DNA from: Prochlorococcus sp. AG-402-L09
Lineage (GTDB): Bacteria; Cyanobacteriota; Cyanobacteriia; PCC-6307; Cyanobiaceae
Assembly: GCA_003216715.1 (NCBI GenBank)
Contig: QCIK01000001.1
Coordinates: forward strand, 62,001 to 126,000
Direction of reading: 5' to 3'
DNA: 64,000 nt
Every line of letters starts with the position of its first letter. The first letter of the stretch is position 1. The notes under the pieces are model-generated. The model was not told the origin of the DNA. It saw only the letters and a program-made list of their open reading frames with translations, and searched no databases. Of the stretch, positions 18,248 to 27,899 are shown piece by piece. Both the position numbers and the translations under genes were made by a program.

Positions 18248-19798
18248 CTAACTAATGAAATTGTTGGTTGAATTCTTTAACCAATAATTTTGAGAAGTGT
18301 TAAATAAAAATTCTCCTGACATTGTTAATAAAGAGAAAGTAGCAGTTATTATAATGACTTGTGCCCAATCGAATGAGCTTAGTGATTCCTGTAATTGCCA
18401 TCCTAATCCTACTCCTCCGACTGCACCTATAATTGCTGTTTCCTTTAGAATTACGTCACATCTATATGCTCCATAAGCTAAGTAACTATTACTTTGGGGG
18501 GCTAATATTCCATAAAGTGTTGCTGATTTCTTGCTTGAACCATTGCTTTTAATTGCTCGATAAATATTTTTTTCTTGATTTAGTATATTATCTGTAAGTA
18601 ATCTTCCCATGACACCCATATGTGTGATTCCTAGTGATAATGCGGCTACAGATATATTAGGATTAGTAAAAAGAAGAATAAGTATAGTGGTCAATGGAGG
18701 AGGTATCAATCTAAGGAAGATCCAAATAAGATTTTGAACTTTTAGAGGGAATTTACCTGGGAATAATACTAGTAAAAGAGAAGGTGTGCCTATTGCAATC
18801 CCAGACGCGAAAAAAGTTATTAAAATTGTTGTAATGATTAGTTTAAAAAGAGGTAAGGTATTAAATCCATTTCTTATCTCTACGAATGAAGGTAAATTTA
18901 AATACGAAAAGCTTAATGGAGTAAATATCTCAAAATTTAGATTATAAAGCCAACTAATACCTAACGGTAGAGATAGTGAAAATATTGAGATTGAAATTAA
19001 GAGAGAATTTTTCAAACTAATATTTTCAGATAAATAACTTCTTAAATATCTTATAAATTTCTCTAATAAAATCATAACTAACCAAAGCATCCACAAAGAA
19101 GTCCACATTTCATTGAACTCAAAGGATTTTAAAGTTAAATATAGTTCTGTTCCTATACCTCCTAATCCAAATATTCCAAGTAATGTTACACCTCTAATTG
19201 CACATTCAAATCTGTAACTTCCATATGTAGATACGATAGGTATTAACTTTGGTAGTAGAATAGTTATAAATGAGCTTATAACATTAGATCCAGTTTTCTT
19301 AATTGCTATTAGAGGTTGTATGTCAAAACTATCTAGTTGCTCTGAAATTACTCTTGCTGTTAAGGCTGAATAGGGAATGGCTATAGATATAATTGCCACC
19401 CAAATATTCAAACCTAAAATTTGTATAAATAACAGGCCCCAGATTACTTCATGTATTGATCTTGGAATTGCTAATGAGTATTTTATTAATTTACCTAAAT
19501 AAGAAAATTTAGGAATACTTTTCCAAAATAAATCTGTAGATAGTACACCTAAAAGAATTCCAATAAGCATACTTATAACCCAGCTAGTTAAAGCAGTAGC
19601 AACTGTTATTTGAAGTCCTTCCCATGCGCTTTTAACTACTTCTTGATTGAACGATGGTTTTATTGCTGAGCTTATGAATAGAAATATGATATTTAGACCC
19701 CCAATATGAAATCCTTTGATGACTTCTATTAGAATGGGAATGTAGGCTATTGATGGGATTAATGTTAATAAAGTTGATACTGGTTTTATTAATTTCAT
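18248..19798 (-). CDS. phnE: Double-length phosphonate/phosphite ABC permease
   Basis: 516 residues with about twelve membrane helices, twice the size of a single PhnE. Each half has its own cytoplasmic coupling (EAA-like) loop: RVISEQLDSFDIQPLIAIKKTG in the first and RAIKSNGSSKKSATLYGILAPQ in the second. The protein therefore looks like a tandem fusion of two PhnE units that supplies the whole membrane pore. It works with the PhnC ATPase and the PhnD binding protein just upstream; 6 bases separate it from phnC. Confidence 0.85.
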   Translation of the reverse strand: MKLIKPVSTLLTLIPSIAYIPILIEVIKGFHIGGLNIIFLFISSAIKPSFNQEVVKSAWEGLQITVATALTSWVISMLIGILLGVLSTDLFWKSIPKFSYLGKLIKYSLAIPRSIHEVIWGLLFIQILGLNIWVAIISIAIPYSALTARVISEQLDSFDIQPLIAIKKTGSNVISSFITILLPKLIPIVSTYGSYRFECAIRGVTLLGIFGLGGIGTELYLTLKSFEFNEMWTSLWMLWLVMILLEKFIRYLRSYLSENISLKNSLLISISIFSLSLPLGISWLYNLNFEIFTPLSFSYLNLPSFVEIRNGFNTLPLFKLIITTILITFFASGIAIGTPSLLLVLFPGKFPLKVQNLIWIFLRLIPPPLTTILILLFTNPNISVAALSLGITHMGVMGRLLTDNILNQEKNIYRAIKSNGSSKKSATLYGILAPQSNSYLAYGAYRCDVILKETAIIGAVGGVGLGWQLQESLSSFDWAQVIIITATFSLLTMSGEFLFNTSQNYWLKNSTNNFIS

Positions 19799-19804
19799 TA
19801 TGAA

Positions 19805-20539
19805 TTAAAATAGCCAATCAAACTCTGATTGATTTATGTTATGTATTTCTCTATCTATTACAATCTCTCCATTTTTTAACCCAATAACTCTATTAAAATT
19901 ATTTACTAAATTAATTTGGTGAAGACTTATAAGTATGGTCTCAGGGATTTTAATTCTAAGATAATTTTTTTGATTAATAAATAAATTTAAGATATTTTTT
20001 GATAATAGAGGGTCTAAATTTGAGAAAGGTTCGTCTCCAAGAAGAATCTCTGGTTCTTGTCTTAAAAGACGTGCAATTGCTATTCTTTTTTTTTGCCCAC
20101 CAGAAAGTTTATTTATATAGGAATAAATAGTTTTTTTAGGCAGAGAGACTGCTGCTAGGCATTCTTGGCATAAACCTTTATCTAAGACTCCGAGTAGATT
20201 TTTTAAAGCCCATATGAAATTGTGTTTACCTAGTGCACCGCAGTTTATATTCTGAGCGACATTTAGCTCTTCTATCAAAGATAAATCCTGCCATATAGTT
20301 CCAATTTTTGACGACTCAATATTTGAAATTTTTTTAATGTGAGAACCTTTCCATATTACATCCCCTTCGTTTGGGATTAGTGATCCATTCGCGATCGAGA
20401 TTAATGTACTTTTGCCAGATCCGCTCTTGCCAATAAGCGCTATTTTCTCACCTTGATGTATTGTTAAATTAATATCTTTTAGTCTAATACTTTCTTTACT
20501 GCCATGGCTTATATTCTTTAATTCTAGTAACTTAGTCAC
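19805..20539 (-). CDS. phnC: Phosphonate/phosphite ABC transporter ATPase
   Basis: 244 residues: Walker A GKSGSGKST, Q-loop IWQDLSLIEELNVAQNI, signature LSGGQKKRIAIARLL, Walker B EILLGDEPFSNLDP and switch LHQINL. Gene order phnD-phnC-phnE and the QDxxLIxxLxVxxN pattern favour PhnC over other importers. Its start overlaps the phnD stop by 4 bases (translational coupling). Confidence 0.88.
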   Translation of the reverse strand: MTKLLELKNISHGSKESIRLKDINLTIHQGEKIALIGKSGSGKSTLISIANGSLIPNEGDVIWKGSHIKKISNIESSKIGTIWQDLSLIEELNVAQNINCGALGKHNFIWALKNLLGVLDKGLCQECLAAVSLPKKTIYSYINKLSGGQKKRIAIARLLRQEPEILLGDEPFSNLDPLLSKNILNLFINQKNYLRIKIPETILISLHQINLVNNFNRVIGLKNGEIVIDREIHNINQSEFDWLF

Positions 20540-21447
20540 TTAATCTTTCCAATTTTTCTACCTATCTTTTCTATTTTATTATAATTTTCGTTTTTTGATA
20601 TAATAAATTTCTTTGCGCTAAATAATTCGAGAATTTGTTTTTGTTTTTTTGACTTTTCATTGAAACGTAAAAATACATTTGTAAGCTCTTTCGTAAAACC
20701 TTTTTTGAACTTTTTATCTAGGTTTTCTTGAGCAAGCCAATGATAATTATGATAAGAAGGAGTCTTCCAAATCACAAAGACTTTTGAGGGGTCCACGCGT
20801 CCTCTCTCAAGATTTCTCTTCCATACTTCTTCGCTAAGAGCACCTGCCTCATATGAACCACTTTGCACAAGCATTAATGTTGAATCGTGGCTACCACTAA
20901 AGCCTGGACTTGCGCCTTTGAAATCTTTAAGTTGAACACCTGCTTTGTTTAAAAAATATTGTGGCATCAATCTTCCTGATGTTGAACTTTCAGAGCCAAA
21001 AGTAAAACGCTTGCCTTTTAGTGTTTTTAAGTCATTTATGTTATTTATTTTTTGGATTGAACTTTTTTTGTTTGCAATAAAAATACTATGGAATTTTTCA
21101 TCAATATCTCTTTGTGCTATTACCTTGGATCCTTTGCTTTGAAGTCTTGCTTGTACACCCGTTAAAGCACCGAACCATACTAAATCTAAATTCCCAGTCC
21201 TAAAAGCTGTTACGGCTGCAGCATAATTAGTAACTGGTTTATAACGGACTTGAACATTGAGCTGCTCGCTTAATTCAGAGGATAATACTTTATATAGACG
21301 ATTCAGGTGCTCTGGGTTTTGATCTGGTATCGCCCCAATGCGAAGTATTTCCTCTGCTTTTAATGAACCTAGATTAGATAAATTAAATATTGAGAAAAGA
21401 GCAATAGTTAGTTTCGTGAACTTGATTGATCTCGGCGATTGATTCAT
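20536..21447 (-). CDS. phnD: Phosphonate/phosphite-binding protein
   Basis: 303 residues. Residues 1-31 are a signal peptide ending ...SLKAEE. The mature part has LRIGAIPDQNPEHLNRLY and the conserved TAFRTGNLDLVWFGALTG and TFGSESSTSGRLMPQYFL segments of the PhnD/PtxB family, whose backbone and Ser/Thr residues hold the phosphonate or phosphite. Which ligand it prefers cannot be read from sequence alone. The ATG lies 23 bases downstream of the aspC stop; an A/T-homopolymer-rich spacer sits between them. Confidence 0.88.
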   Translation of the reverse strand: MNQSPRSIKFTKLTIALFSIFNLSNLGSLKAEEILRIGAIPDQNPEHLNRLYKVLSSELSEQLNVQVRYKPVTNYAAAVTAFRTGNLDLVWFGALTGVQARLQSKGSKVIAQRDIDEKFHSIFIANKKSSIQKINNINDLKTLKGKRFTFGSESSTSGRLMPQYFLNKAGVQLKDFKGASPGFSGSHDSTLMLVQSGSYEAGALSEEVWKRNLERGRVDPSKVFVIWKTPSYHNYHWLAQENLDKKFKKGFTKELTNVFLRFNEKSKKQKQILELFSAKKFIISKNENYNKIEKIGRKIGKIK

Positions 21448-21470
21448 TTTTTATTTTTTTATTTTTTTAT

Positions 21471-22649
21471 TTAAAATTGATTTAATAGTCTTTCTAACCT
21501 ATCAACTCCATCCTTGATCATTTCATTTGAAGATGCATATGAGATTCTTATGCATTTGTCATCTCCAAAAGCAATCCCTGGAACTATTGCTAGGCCAACC
21601 TTTTCTAGTGCTAATTTACAGAAATTTATTGAATCGATATTCTCTAGATTAATTTCTGGGAAAACATAGAAAGCTCCAGTGGGAGGGACAAAAGAAATAT
21701 TTTTTATTTTTTTTAGTCTTTCTGTTATCAATAACCTCCTTTTGTTATAAATTTCTGCCATTTCATGAACGCAATCTTTTGGGCCCTGAAGTGCGGCAAT
21801 AGCTCCTTTTTGAGCAAAACTGCATACATTGCTTGTACTTTGACTTTGTAAAGCAATGGCTTTCTTTATTACCTCTGTATTTCCTGTTAGATATCCAATC
21901 CTCCAGCCAGTCATTGCCCAAGCCTTGGCAAAACCGTTGACTGTGAAAATTCTATTTTTTAAATCTGGTGCTATTTTTGCAAAACTGTGATGAACTTGAT
22001 TTGGAGAAATAAGAAATTCATAAATTTCATCACTCATTAAAAAAATTCTTGGATGTCTTCTTAAAAACTCAGCAATAGTATTCATTTCTTGCTCGGTTAA
22101 AACGCAGCCTGTTGGATTACTTGGAGAGTTGATAATTAATAACCTTGTTTTTTCAGTTACGTTTTCTTCTAGAGAATTGATATCTATTTTGAAATTATCT
22201 TTAGTTGAAGATTTAATTTTAATTGGCTTGGCACCAGCTAAAAGGGTTATCTCTGGATAACTAAGCCAATATGGTGCAGGTATGAGGACTTCATCTCCAG
22301 GATTTAAAACTACTTGAAATAAATTGTATATTGCTTGTTTCCCTCCATTTGTTACCAAAACATTGTCTGTTTTTGTGGGAACTTTATTAATATTTGATTG
22401 CTTTTGGGCAATGGCTTCTCTTAATTCTGGATCTCCAGCAGCAGGTCCATATCGAGTTTTTCCATCTTTTAATGCTTTTAGAGTGGCATCGATAATAAAT
22501 TCTGGGGTATCGAAATCAGGTTCTCCAGCGCTTAAACTACAAATGTTTTTTCCTTCAGCTTTTAAAGCCTTAGCTTTTGCGCTGATCTCAAGAGTTAGAG
22601 AAGGTTTTATTGAGAGAGCTCTTTTAGATATCTGTGATTTTTCAGTCAT
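21471..22649 (-). CDS. aspC: Aspartate aminotransferase, class I
   Basis: 392 residues. PLP-enzyme features: LSAGEPDFDTPEFI near 38-52, YGPAAGDPELREAI, NSPSNPTGCVL, the cofactor lysine in VNGFAKAWAMTGWRIGY, and the substrate-binding Arg near the C-terminus (CIRISYASS). It interconverts aspartate/2-oxoglutarate and oxaloacetate/glutamate. It heads the minus-strand run that continues into phnDCE. Confidence 0.92.
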   Translation of the reverse strand: MTEKSQISKRALSIKPSLTLEISAKAKALKAEGKNICSLSAGEPDFDTPEFIIDATLKALKDGKTRYGPAAGDPELREAIAQKQSNINKVPTKTDNVLVTNGGKQAIYNLFQVVLNPGDEVLIPAPYWLSYPEITLLAGAKPIKIKSSTKDNFKIDINSLEENVTEKTRLLIINSPSNPTGCVLTEQEMNTIAEFLRRHPRIFLMSDEIYEFLISPNQVHHSFAKIAPDLKNRIFTVNGFAKAWAMTGWRIGYLTGNTEVIKKAIALQSQSTSNVCSFAQKGAIAALQGPKDCVHEMAEIYNKRRLLITERLKKIKNISFVPPTGAFYVFPEINLENIDSINFCKLALEKVGLAIVPGIAFGDDKCIRISYASSNEMIKDGVDRLERLLNQF

Positions 22650-22740
22650 CTTCGAAGCATAACTTCAAAATGTTTTTCTTAGATTCACTTTTAAAGTGAA
22701 TTGATCTAATTACAAACTTACTACTTAATCAGATACTTGC

Positions 22741-23154
22741 ATGCCTTTGATGAACATAAACTTTGTAATTGCTTCTGAAAACCCTAAAGAATTGTCTGAT
22801 TTTTATGCCAAGGTCAACTCTGACAAGGCAAATAAAGGTTTTAATGCAACTCATTATTTTATTTCAATAAATAATCGATCCAAAATACATTTTTATCGAC
22901 CTAATGAGAATCATGAATGGCAAAGGAAAGGAAATTCAACCTCATTATGTTTTCAAGGTGAACCTTCTGAAGATCCATCAAAAATGATTGAAACGTGGAT
23001 TTCTGAGATATTAAAAATAGGAGGTAGTGTTATGGGCGTAACAAAATTGGCAAACTTTGGAGCTGAGCAATGGATTCTTGATCCAGAAGGTAATAAATTC
23101 TTGATTTTAGTGCCGTACCTTTCAAAAGGATCAGATTTGGATGCTCTGATGTGA
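22741..23154 (+). CDS. VOC (glyoxalase/bleomycin-resistance) family protein
   Basis: 137 residues: MNINFVIASENPKELSDFYAKV at the start and AEQWILDPEGNKFLILVPY at the end are the two halves of a VOC fold. The usual metal ligands are only partly evident, so it may bind without catalysis. Its TGA overlaps the GTG start of the next gene, which couples it to the uracil-DNA glycosylase. Confidence 0.75.
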   Translation: MPLMNINFVIASENPKELSDFYAKVNSDKANKGFNATHYFISINNRSKIHFYRPNENHEWQRKGNSTSLCFQGEPSEDPSKMIETWISEILKIGGSVMGVTKLANFGAEQWILDPEGNKFLILVPYLSKGSDLDALM

Positions 23155-23714
23155 AAAAAAATAGCGCCCCTGATAAAGACTTTTCTGAAGTTTGTAATTT
23201 CTGCAATTCCAAAAACAAAATTGTTGTATCTAGGGGTAACCCTTTCGCTAAGTTGATGATTATTGGAGAGGCCCCAGGAGCAAAGGAGGAGGAACTGGGA
23301 GAACCTTTTGTAGGAAGGTCTGGAAAATTACTTGATAAATTGCTTCAAAATGTAGGAATTGATATCAACCAAGATGTTTATTTTTGCAACGTGGTCAAAT
23401 GTAGACCACCCCAAAATAGACGCCCAACAAAGGCTGAAATCCAAGAAAACCTTCCCTGGTTGTATCAACAAATAAAACTTGTAAATCCCAGAGTAATAGT
23501 TCTAGTTGGAGCAACAGCACTAGAAGCGATTTTGAAAATCAAGTCTCGTATTAGTATTCTCAGGGGGAAATGGATCGATTGGGAGGACAGACTTGTTATG
23601 CCTGTTTTCCATCCATCTTATTTACTTAGGAATCCATCAAAAGAGGAAGGTAAACCGATGAGTCTGACTAATTCTGATTTCCTAAAAATCAAAGAAAAAA
23701 TTGATTTTTTATAA
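23151..23714 (+). CDS. Family 4 uracil-DNA glycosylase with one iron-sulfur cysteine missing
   Basis: 187 residues, GTG start overlapping the previous stop by 4 bases. Motif I is IIGEAPGAKEEELGEPFVGRSG (38-58), and motif II VFHPSYLLRNP lies near the end. Family 4 enzymes hold a 4Fe-4S cluster with four Cys; here C15, C18 and C84 (KCRPP) are present, but the fourth, 16 residues after C84, is N100 (codon AAC). The enzyme should remove uracil from DNA after cytosine deamination; stability or cluster loading may be altered. Confidence 0.87.
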   Translation: MKKNSAPDKDFSEVCNFCNSKNKIVVSRGNPFAKLMIIGEAPGAKEEELGEPFVGRSGKLLDKLLQNVGIDINQDVYFCNVVKCRPPQNRRPTKAEIQENLPWLYQQIKLVNPRVIVLVGATALEAILKIKSRISILRGKWIDWEDRLVMPVFHPSYLLRNPSKEEGKPMSLTNSDFLKIKEKIDFL

Positions 23715-23766
23715 TAGCCCTTAAATATGTCATTCTTACTAATTAAAGAGGCTCAATTGTTAACTC

Positions 23767-24990
23767 ATGATTGCGACCCTGGAAAAGAATATGGAAGAAA
23801 ATAATCTCTCACAGCGATATAGCACCAGAATTATCCGTAGAGATACTAGGACTGTAATGGTGGGAGATATTGGTATTGGCGGCGATAATCCAGTTCGGGT
23901 TCAGTCAATGATTAATGAAGATACGATGGATATTGAGGGCTCAACTGCCGCAATAAGGAGATTGCATGAAGTTGGATGTGAGATTGTCAGATTAACAGTT
24001 CCAACTCTTGCAAGTGCAAAAGCTGTGGGGGAAATCAAGAAACTTCTAGCTAGCACTTATCAACCAGTTCCATTGGTAGCGGATGTTCACCACAATGGAA
24101 TGAAAATAGCTTTAGAAGTAGCTAAGCATGTAGATAAAGTTCGTATCAACCCGGGATTATTCGTTTTTGAAAAACCTGATCCCAATAGAACTGAATTTAC
24201 TCAAGATGAAATTGACGTAATAAAAGAGAAAATTATACAAAAATTCGAACCAATTGTTAATACTCTAAAAGAGCAAAATAAGGCCTTAAGAATAGGCGTC
24301 AACCATGGCTCTTTGTCTGAAAGAATGTTATTTGCTTATGGAGATACTCCCTTTGGAATGGTTGAATCAGCTATGGAATTTATTCGAATATGTCATTCAT
24401 TGGATTTTCATAATATTGTAATTTCGATGAAGGCTTCTCGAGCACCAGTGATGCTTGCTGCTTATAGAATGATGGCGGACACAATGGATAAAGAGGGATT
24501 TAATTATCCTCTTCATTTAGGTGTAACCGAAGCGGGAGATGGGGATTATGGAAGAATTAAAAGTACGGTAGGGATAGGTACATTGTTATCCGAAGGTATT
24601 GGAGATACCATTAGAGTTTCTTTAACAGAGGCGCCTGAAAAAGAAATACCAGTTGCATATTCAATTTTACAAGCGGTTGGTTTGAGAAAAACTATGGTTG
24701 AATATATTAGTTGTCCTAGTTGTGGTAGAACATTATTTAATTTAGAGGAAGTTGTAGCAAGAGTTAGGGACGCTACTCAACATTTAACGGGTTTGGATAT
24801 CGCTGTAATGGGTTGCATCGTTAATGGACCTGGAGAGATGGCAGATGCTGACTATGGTTATGTAGGTAAAGGTGTTGGAACCATTGCGCTTTATAGAAAT
24901 AGAGATGAAATCAAGAGGGTACCTGAGGATGAAGGAGTTCAGGCTTTAGTTGATTTAATTAAAGAAGATGGTAAATGGGTAGATCCTTAA
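23767..24990 (+). CDS. ispG: HMB-PP synthase (GcpE) of the MEP isoprenoid pathway
   Basis: 407 residues. The TIM-barrel half has [13 protein letters not shown] and [10 protein letters not shown]; the C-terminal half carries the 4Fe-4S ligands in CPSCGRTLF and [20 protein letters not shown]. It converts MEcPP to HMB-PP using electrons from ferredoxin in cyanobacteria. The length matches cyanobacterial IspG. Confidence 0.96.
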   Translation: MIATLEKNMEENNLSQRYSTRIIRRDTRTVMVGDIGIGGDNPVRVQSMINEDTMDIEGSTAAIRRLHEVGCEIVRLTVPTLASAKAVGEIKKLLASTYQPVPLVADVHHNGMKIALEVAKHVDKVRINPGLFVFEKPDPNRTEFTQDEIDVIKEKIIQKFEPIVNTLKEQNKALRIGVNHGSLSERMLFAYGDTPFGMVESAMEFIRICHSLDFHNIVISMKASRAPVMLAAYRMMADTMDKEGFNYPLHLGVTEAGDGDYGRIKSTVGIGTLLSEGIGDTIRVSLTEAPEKEIPVAYSILQAVGLRKTMVEYISCPSCGRTLFNLEEVVARVRDATQHLTGLDIAVMGCIVNGPGEMADADYGYVGKGVGTIALYRNRDEIKRVPEDEGVQALVDLIKEDGKWVDP

Positions 24991-25043
24991 AAATAGAATA
25001 TACATTTTAATTGTTTTATTATTAAAAAAATTATTTGATAATT

Positions 25044-26348
25044 ATGTTGAAGATATTTTTAAAAATATGTTTATTATCAGTTGTTTTCCCTGCGCCATCT
25101 TTTTCCTTCCAGGCAAACTCTTCTACTTTGATTACTAATAATCCAAAAGAGATTATTGATCAAGTATGGCAAATTATTTATCGCGATTTTTTGGACTATT
25201 CAGGAAAATATAAGGCAAAAGATTGGATTAAATTAAGAAAGGAAATTCTATCAACAAAATATTTTGATAATGAAGATGCATACGTTGCAATAAAAGATAT
25301 GTTGACAGGATTAGATGATCCTTATACAAGATTTTTAGATCCTAAAGAATTAAATGAAATGAGAATAGATACAACGGGTGAATTAATGGGAGTAGGTATT
25401 CAAATATCACTTGATCAAGTTACTAATCAAATTGTAGTTGTTTCACCAATAGAAGGAACACCAGCTTTTCTTGCAGGAATAAAACCTAAGGATATAATTG
25501 TCTCAATAGATGGCAAGTCTATCGAAGGTCTGAGTATAGATAGTACCGTTAAACTTATTCGAGGCAAAAAAGGAACTAAGGTTGAATTAGGTATTCTTAG
25601 AGAAGATGAGTTATTAAATGTCTCATTGATACGAGATAGAATTGAAATTAATGTGGTTGATAGTCGAATAAATAATACAGTTTTAGGTGCGAAAATTGGT
25701 TATCTAAGGTTGAAACAATTCAATGCAAAATCTCCAAATGAAATGAGTTTATCGATTAATAAATTAGAAAAACAACAACCTATTGGTTATGTATTAGATC
25801 TTAGAAGTAACCCAGGTGGTTTGCTTGAGGCAAGCATTGAAATAGCTAGACAATGGATAAATAAAGGAATAATTGTCAGTACTAAAACAAAAGATGGTAT
25901 TACTGATATTAGGAAAGCAAAAAGCAGAGCTTTAACCAACAGACCAGTTGTAGTTTTAATCGATGAAGGATCTGCGAGTGCTAGCGAGATTCTCTCTGGA
26001 GCAATTAAAGATAATAAAAGAGGAGTATTGGTTGGGAAAAAGACTTTTGGTAAAGGATTAGTCCAGTCTGTCAGGTCTCTTTCTGATGGCTCAGGTCTAA
26101 CAGTTACAGTCGCTAAATATTTAACACCAAGTGGTAAAGATATTAATAAAAATGGAATAAAACCTGATATTGAAGTAGATCTTTTATTAAATGATGAAAA
26201 TAGATTAACAAATTCAGATCTAGGAACTTTAAAAGATAGTCAATATGTTGTGGCTGAAAATATATTGCTTAAAAAGTTTAAAGTTGAAGGTAATAAAAAT
26301 TCTTATAACCCCTTAAAATCTAATTTAGGCTACGCTCTAAAAAAATAA
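25044..26348 (+). CDS. Carboxyl-terminal processing protease (S41, CtpA-type)
   Basis: About 434 residues from the ATG at 25044; an upstream TTG is less likely. A signal peptide (MLKIFLKICLLSVVFPAPSFSF) directs it to lumen or periplasm. A PDZ domain follows (GVGIQISLDQ to VSPIEGTPAFLAGIKPKD), then the S41 core with DLRSNPGGLLEASIEIA, the catalytic Ser in DEGSASASEIL and Lys in GKKTFGKGLVQS. CtpA relatives process the D1 C-terminus of photosystem II. Which paralogue this is remains open. Confidence 0.88.
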   Translation: MLKIFLKICLLSVVFPAPSFSFQANSSTLITNNPKEIIDQVWQIIYRDFLDYSGKYKAKDWIKLRKEILSTKYFDNEDAYVAIKDMLTGLDDPYTRFLDPKELNEMRIDTTGELMGVGIQISLDQVTNQIVVVSPIEGTPAFLAGIKPKDIIVSIDGKSIEGLSIDSTVKLIRGKKGTKVELGILREDELLNVSLIRDRIEINVVDSRINNTVLGAKIGYLRLKQFNAKSPNEMSLSINKLEKQQPIGYVLDLRSNPGGLLEASIEIARQWINKGIIVSTKTKDGITDIRKAKSRALTNRPVVVLIDEGSASASEILSGAIKDNKRGVLVGKKTFGKGLVQSVRSLSDGSGLTVTVAKYLTPSGKDINKNGIKPDIEVDLLLNDENRLTNSDLGTLKDSQYVVAENILLKKFKVEGNKNSYNPLKSNLGYALKK

Positions 26349-26903
26349 TTAAAACTTATCAATTCTCCTATATCCATACCAGTCAGGGATAAGTTTTTCG
26401 CTTCTTTTTTTGGGATCTGGTATTAAATTTATTTCCCAATTCTTTATTTTTATTGGATGCAAATCGTCAACTTGTTCCAAATAATTTATACCTGAGTAGT
26501 CATCATTATGTTTGTTTTTTAAATTTGACTCCCAATTTTTTTTGGCTTTTTTCTTTGCTTCAATACCCTTTTTTGCGACAATTAGATTGAATTCATGCTC
26601 TTCGTACATCTTTTTTGGATTGTACCCGCCCAAATTAACAAACCAAAGTGAAAAATGTTCTATTCGTGAACTAAGCAAACTATCTTTATTAGATTTAGAT
26701 AAGACTATTTCATATCCATCAACATATTTAATACACTTATAACTATCAATATGAAGTCCGCTTTTTTTACCTATCCATTGTTTCCTAAGCTCAGGGAATG
26801 TAGCCTCTATTGTTTCCCCTAAAACCCATCTTACATCATGTATTTCTATATTACTTTTTAAACTTCTTCCCCCTAAAACAACAATAAAAAGAGATAAATT
26901 CAC
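26349..26903 (-). CDS. DUF1543 family protein
   Basis: 184 residues. LFIVVLGGRSLKSNIEIHDVRWVLGETIEATFPELR and LHIDSYKCIKYVDGYEIVL agree with DUF1543, a small family of unknown function; a second, more diverged copy may start at LWFVNLGGYNP. Basic in its middle and tail. It sits between convergent ctpA-like and upstream nadA, 9 bases after the nadA stop, so likely cotranscribed with it. Confidence 0.65.
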   Translation of the reverse strand: MNLSLFIVVLGGRSLKSNIEIHDVRWVLGETIEATFPELRKQWIGKKSGLHIDSYKCIKYVDGYEIVLSKSNKDSLLSSRIEHFSLWFVNLGGYNPKKMYEEHEFNLIVAKKGIEAKKKAKKNWESNLKNKHNDDYSGINYLEQVDDLHPIKIKNWEINLIPDPKKRSEKLIPDWYGYRRIDKF

Positions 26904-26912
26904 AAGTTTAAA

Positions 26913-27899
26913 TTAATTGCTCATATCCAGCATCTTTTTCAGTGGCTTGTAGGCCATTGATCTAATTTGTTCGTCCATGTGTAACTCTGGATTCATTTCT
27001 TTTAGACAATTTAATACTTTTTCTAAAGTATTCATTCTCATGTATGGACATTCATTACAGCTACAACCATCCATTCCAGGAACTTCGATATATGTCTTTA
27101 AAGGATCAGTTAACCTCATTTGATGAATTATTCCTGGCTCAGTTAGAACGATAAATTTATCATTCTCACTATTTTGTGAGTAATTCAGCAATTTGCTTGT
27201 TGAACCTATGAAATCTGCTAAATCTAAAAGATTTTCTTGACATTCTGGGTGGGCAAGTACTTCAGCGGTTGGGTTCTTTATTTTTAACTTTATAAGAGAT
27301 TCTTCATTAAAAGTTTCATGTACGAGACATCTCCCTGGCCATAAGGTTAATTTGCGTCCACTCTGACGTTCAACCCATCGACCAAGATTTCTGTCTGGTG
27401 AAAATAAAATTGGTAAATCTTTTGGTAATTGTTTTACAAGATCAACAGCATTACTGCTTGTACAAATCAGGTCGCTTTTTGCCTTTACCGCTGCGCTGCA
27501 ATTTATGTAGCTGATAGCAAAATGATTGGGATGTTTATCTAAGAATTTTTGAAAGTCATCAGGTTGGCAGTCGTCTGCAAGTGTGCACCCAGCATCAAAA
27601 TCAGGAAGAAGCACAGTTTTATCGGGACATAGTATCTTTGCTGTTTCAGCCATGAAATGAACGCCACAAAAAACAATGACGTCTGCATTTGTCTCAGAGG
27701 CTTTTCTTGATAATTCAAGTGAATCTCCAATGAAATCTGCAATATCCTGAATTGCAGGCTCTTGATAGTAATGAGCAAGAATTACTGCGTTTCTTTTTTT
27801 ACGCAAAAAATTGATCTCATCAATGAGATTTTTGCTTGTATTTGAGACTGATATATCAGTCTCGTAATAGGAAACAGTAGTAATTAGTTTCCAATTCAA
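26913..27899 (-). CDS. nadA: Quinolinate synthase A
   Basis: 328 residues. It condenses iminoaspartate with dihydroxyacetone phosphate, the first committed NAD step. Visible are AVILAHYYQEPAIQDIADFIGDS, the first Cys in VIVFCGVHFMAETAKIL, a second in DLICTSSNAV, and the third within CSCNECPYMRMN; three such Cys hold the 4Fe-4S cluster. The start is a TTG at 27899; no ATG is available before the conserved part. The TTG abuts the ATG of the divergent phosphoesterase, leaving no promoter gap. Confidence 0.94.
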   Translation of the reverse strand: MNWKLITTVSYYETDISVSNTSKNLIDEINFLRKKRNAVILAHYYQEPAIQDIADFIGDSLELSRKASETNADVIVFCGVHFMAETAKILCPDKTVLLPDFDAGCTLADDCQPDDFQKFLDKHPNHFAISYINCSAAVKAKSDLICTSSNAVDLVKQLPKDLPILFSPDRNLGRWVERQSGRKLTLWPGRCLVHETFNEESLIKLKIKNPTAEVLAHPECQENLLDLADFIGSTSKLLNYSQNSENDKFIVLTEPGIIHQMRLTDPLKTYIEVPGMDGCSCNECPYMRMNTLEKVLNCLKEMNPELHMDEQIRSMAYKPLKKMLDMSN

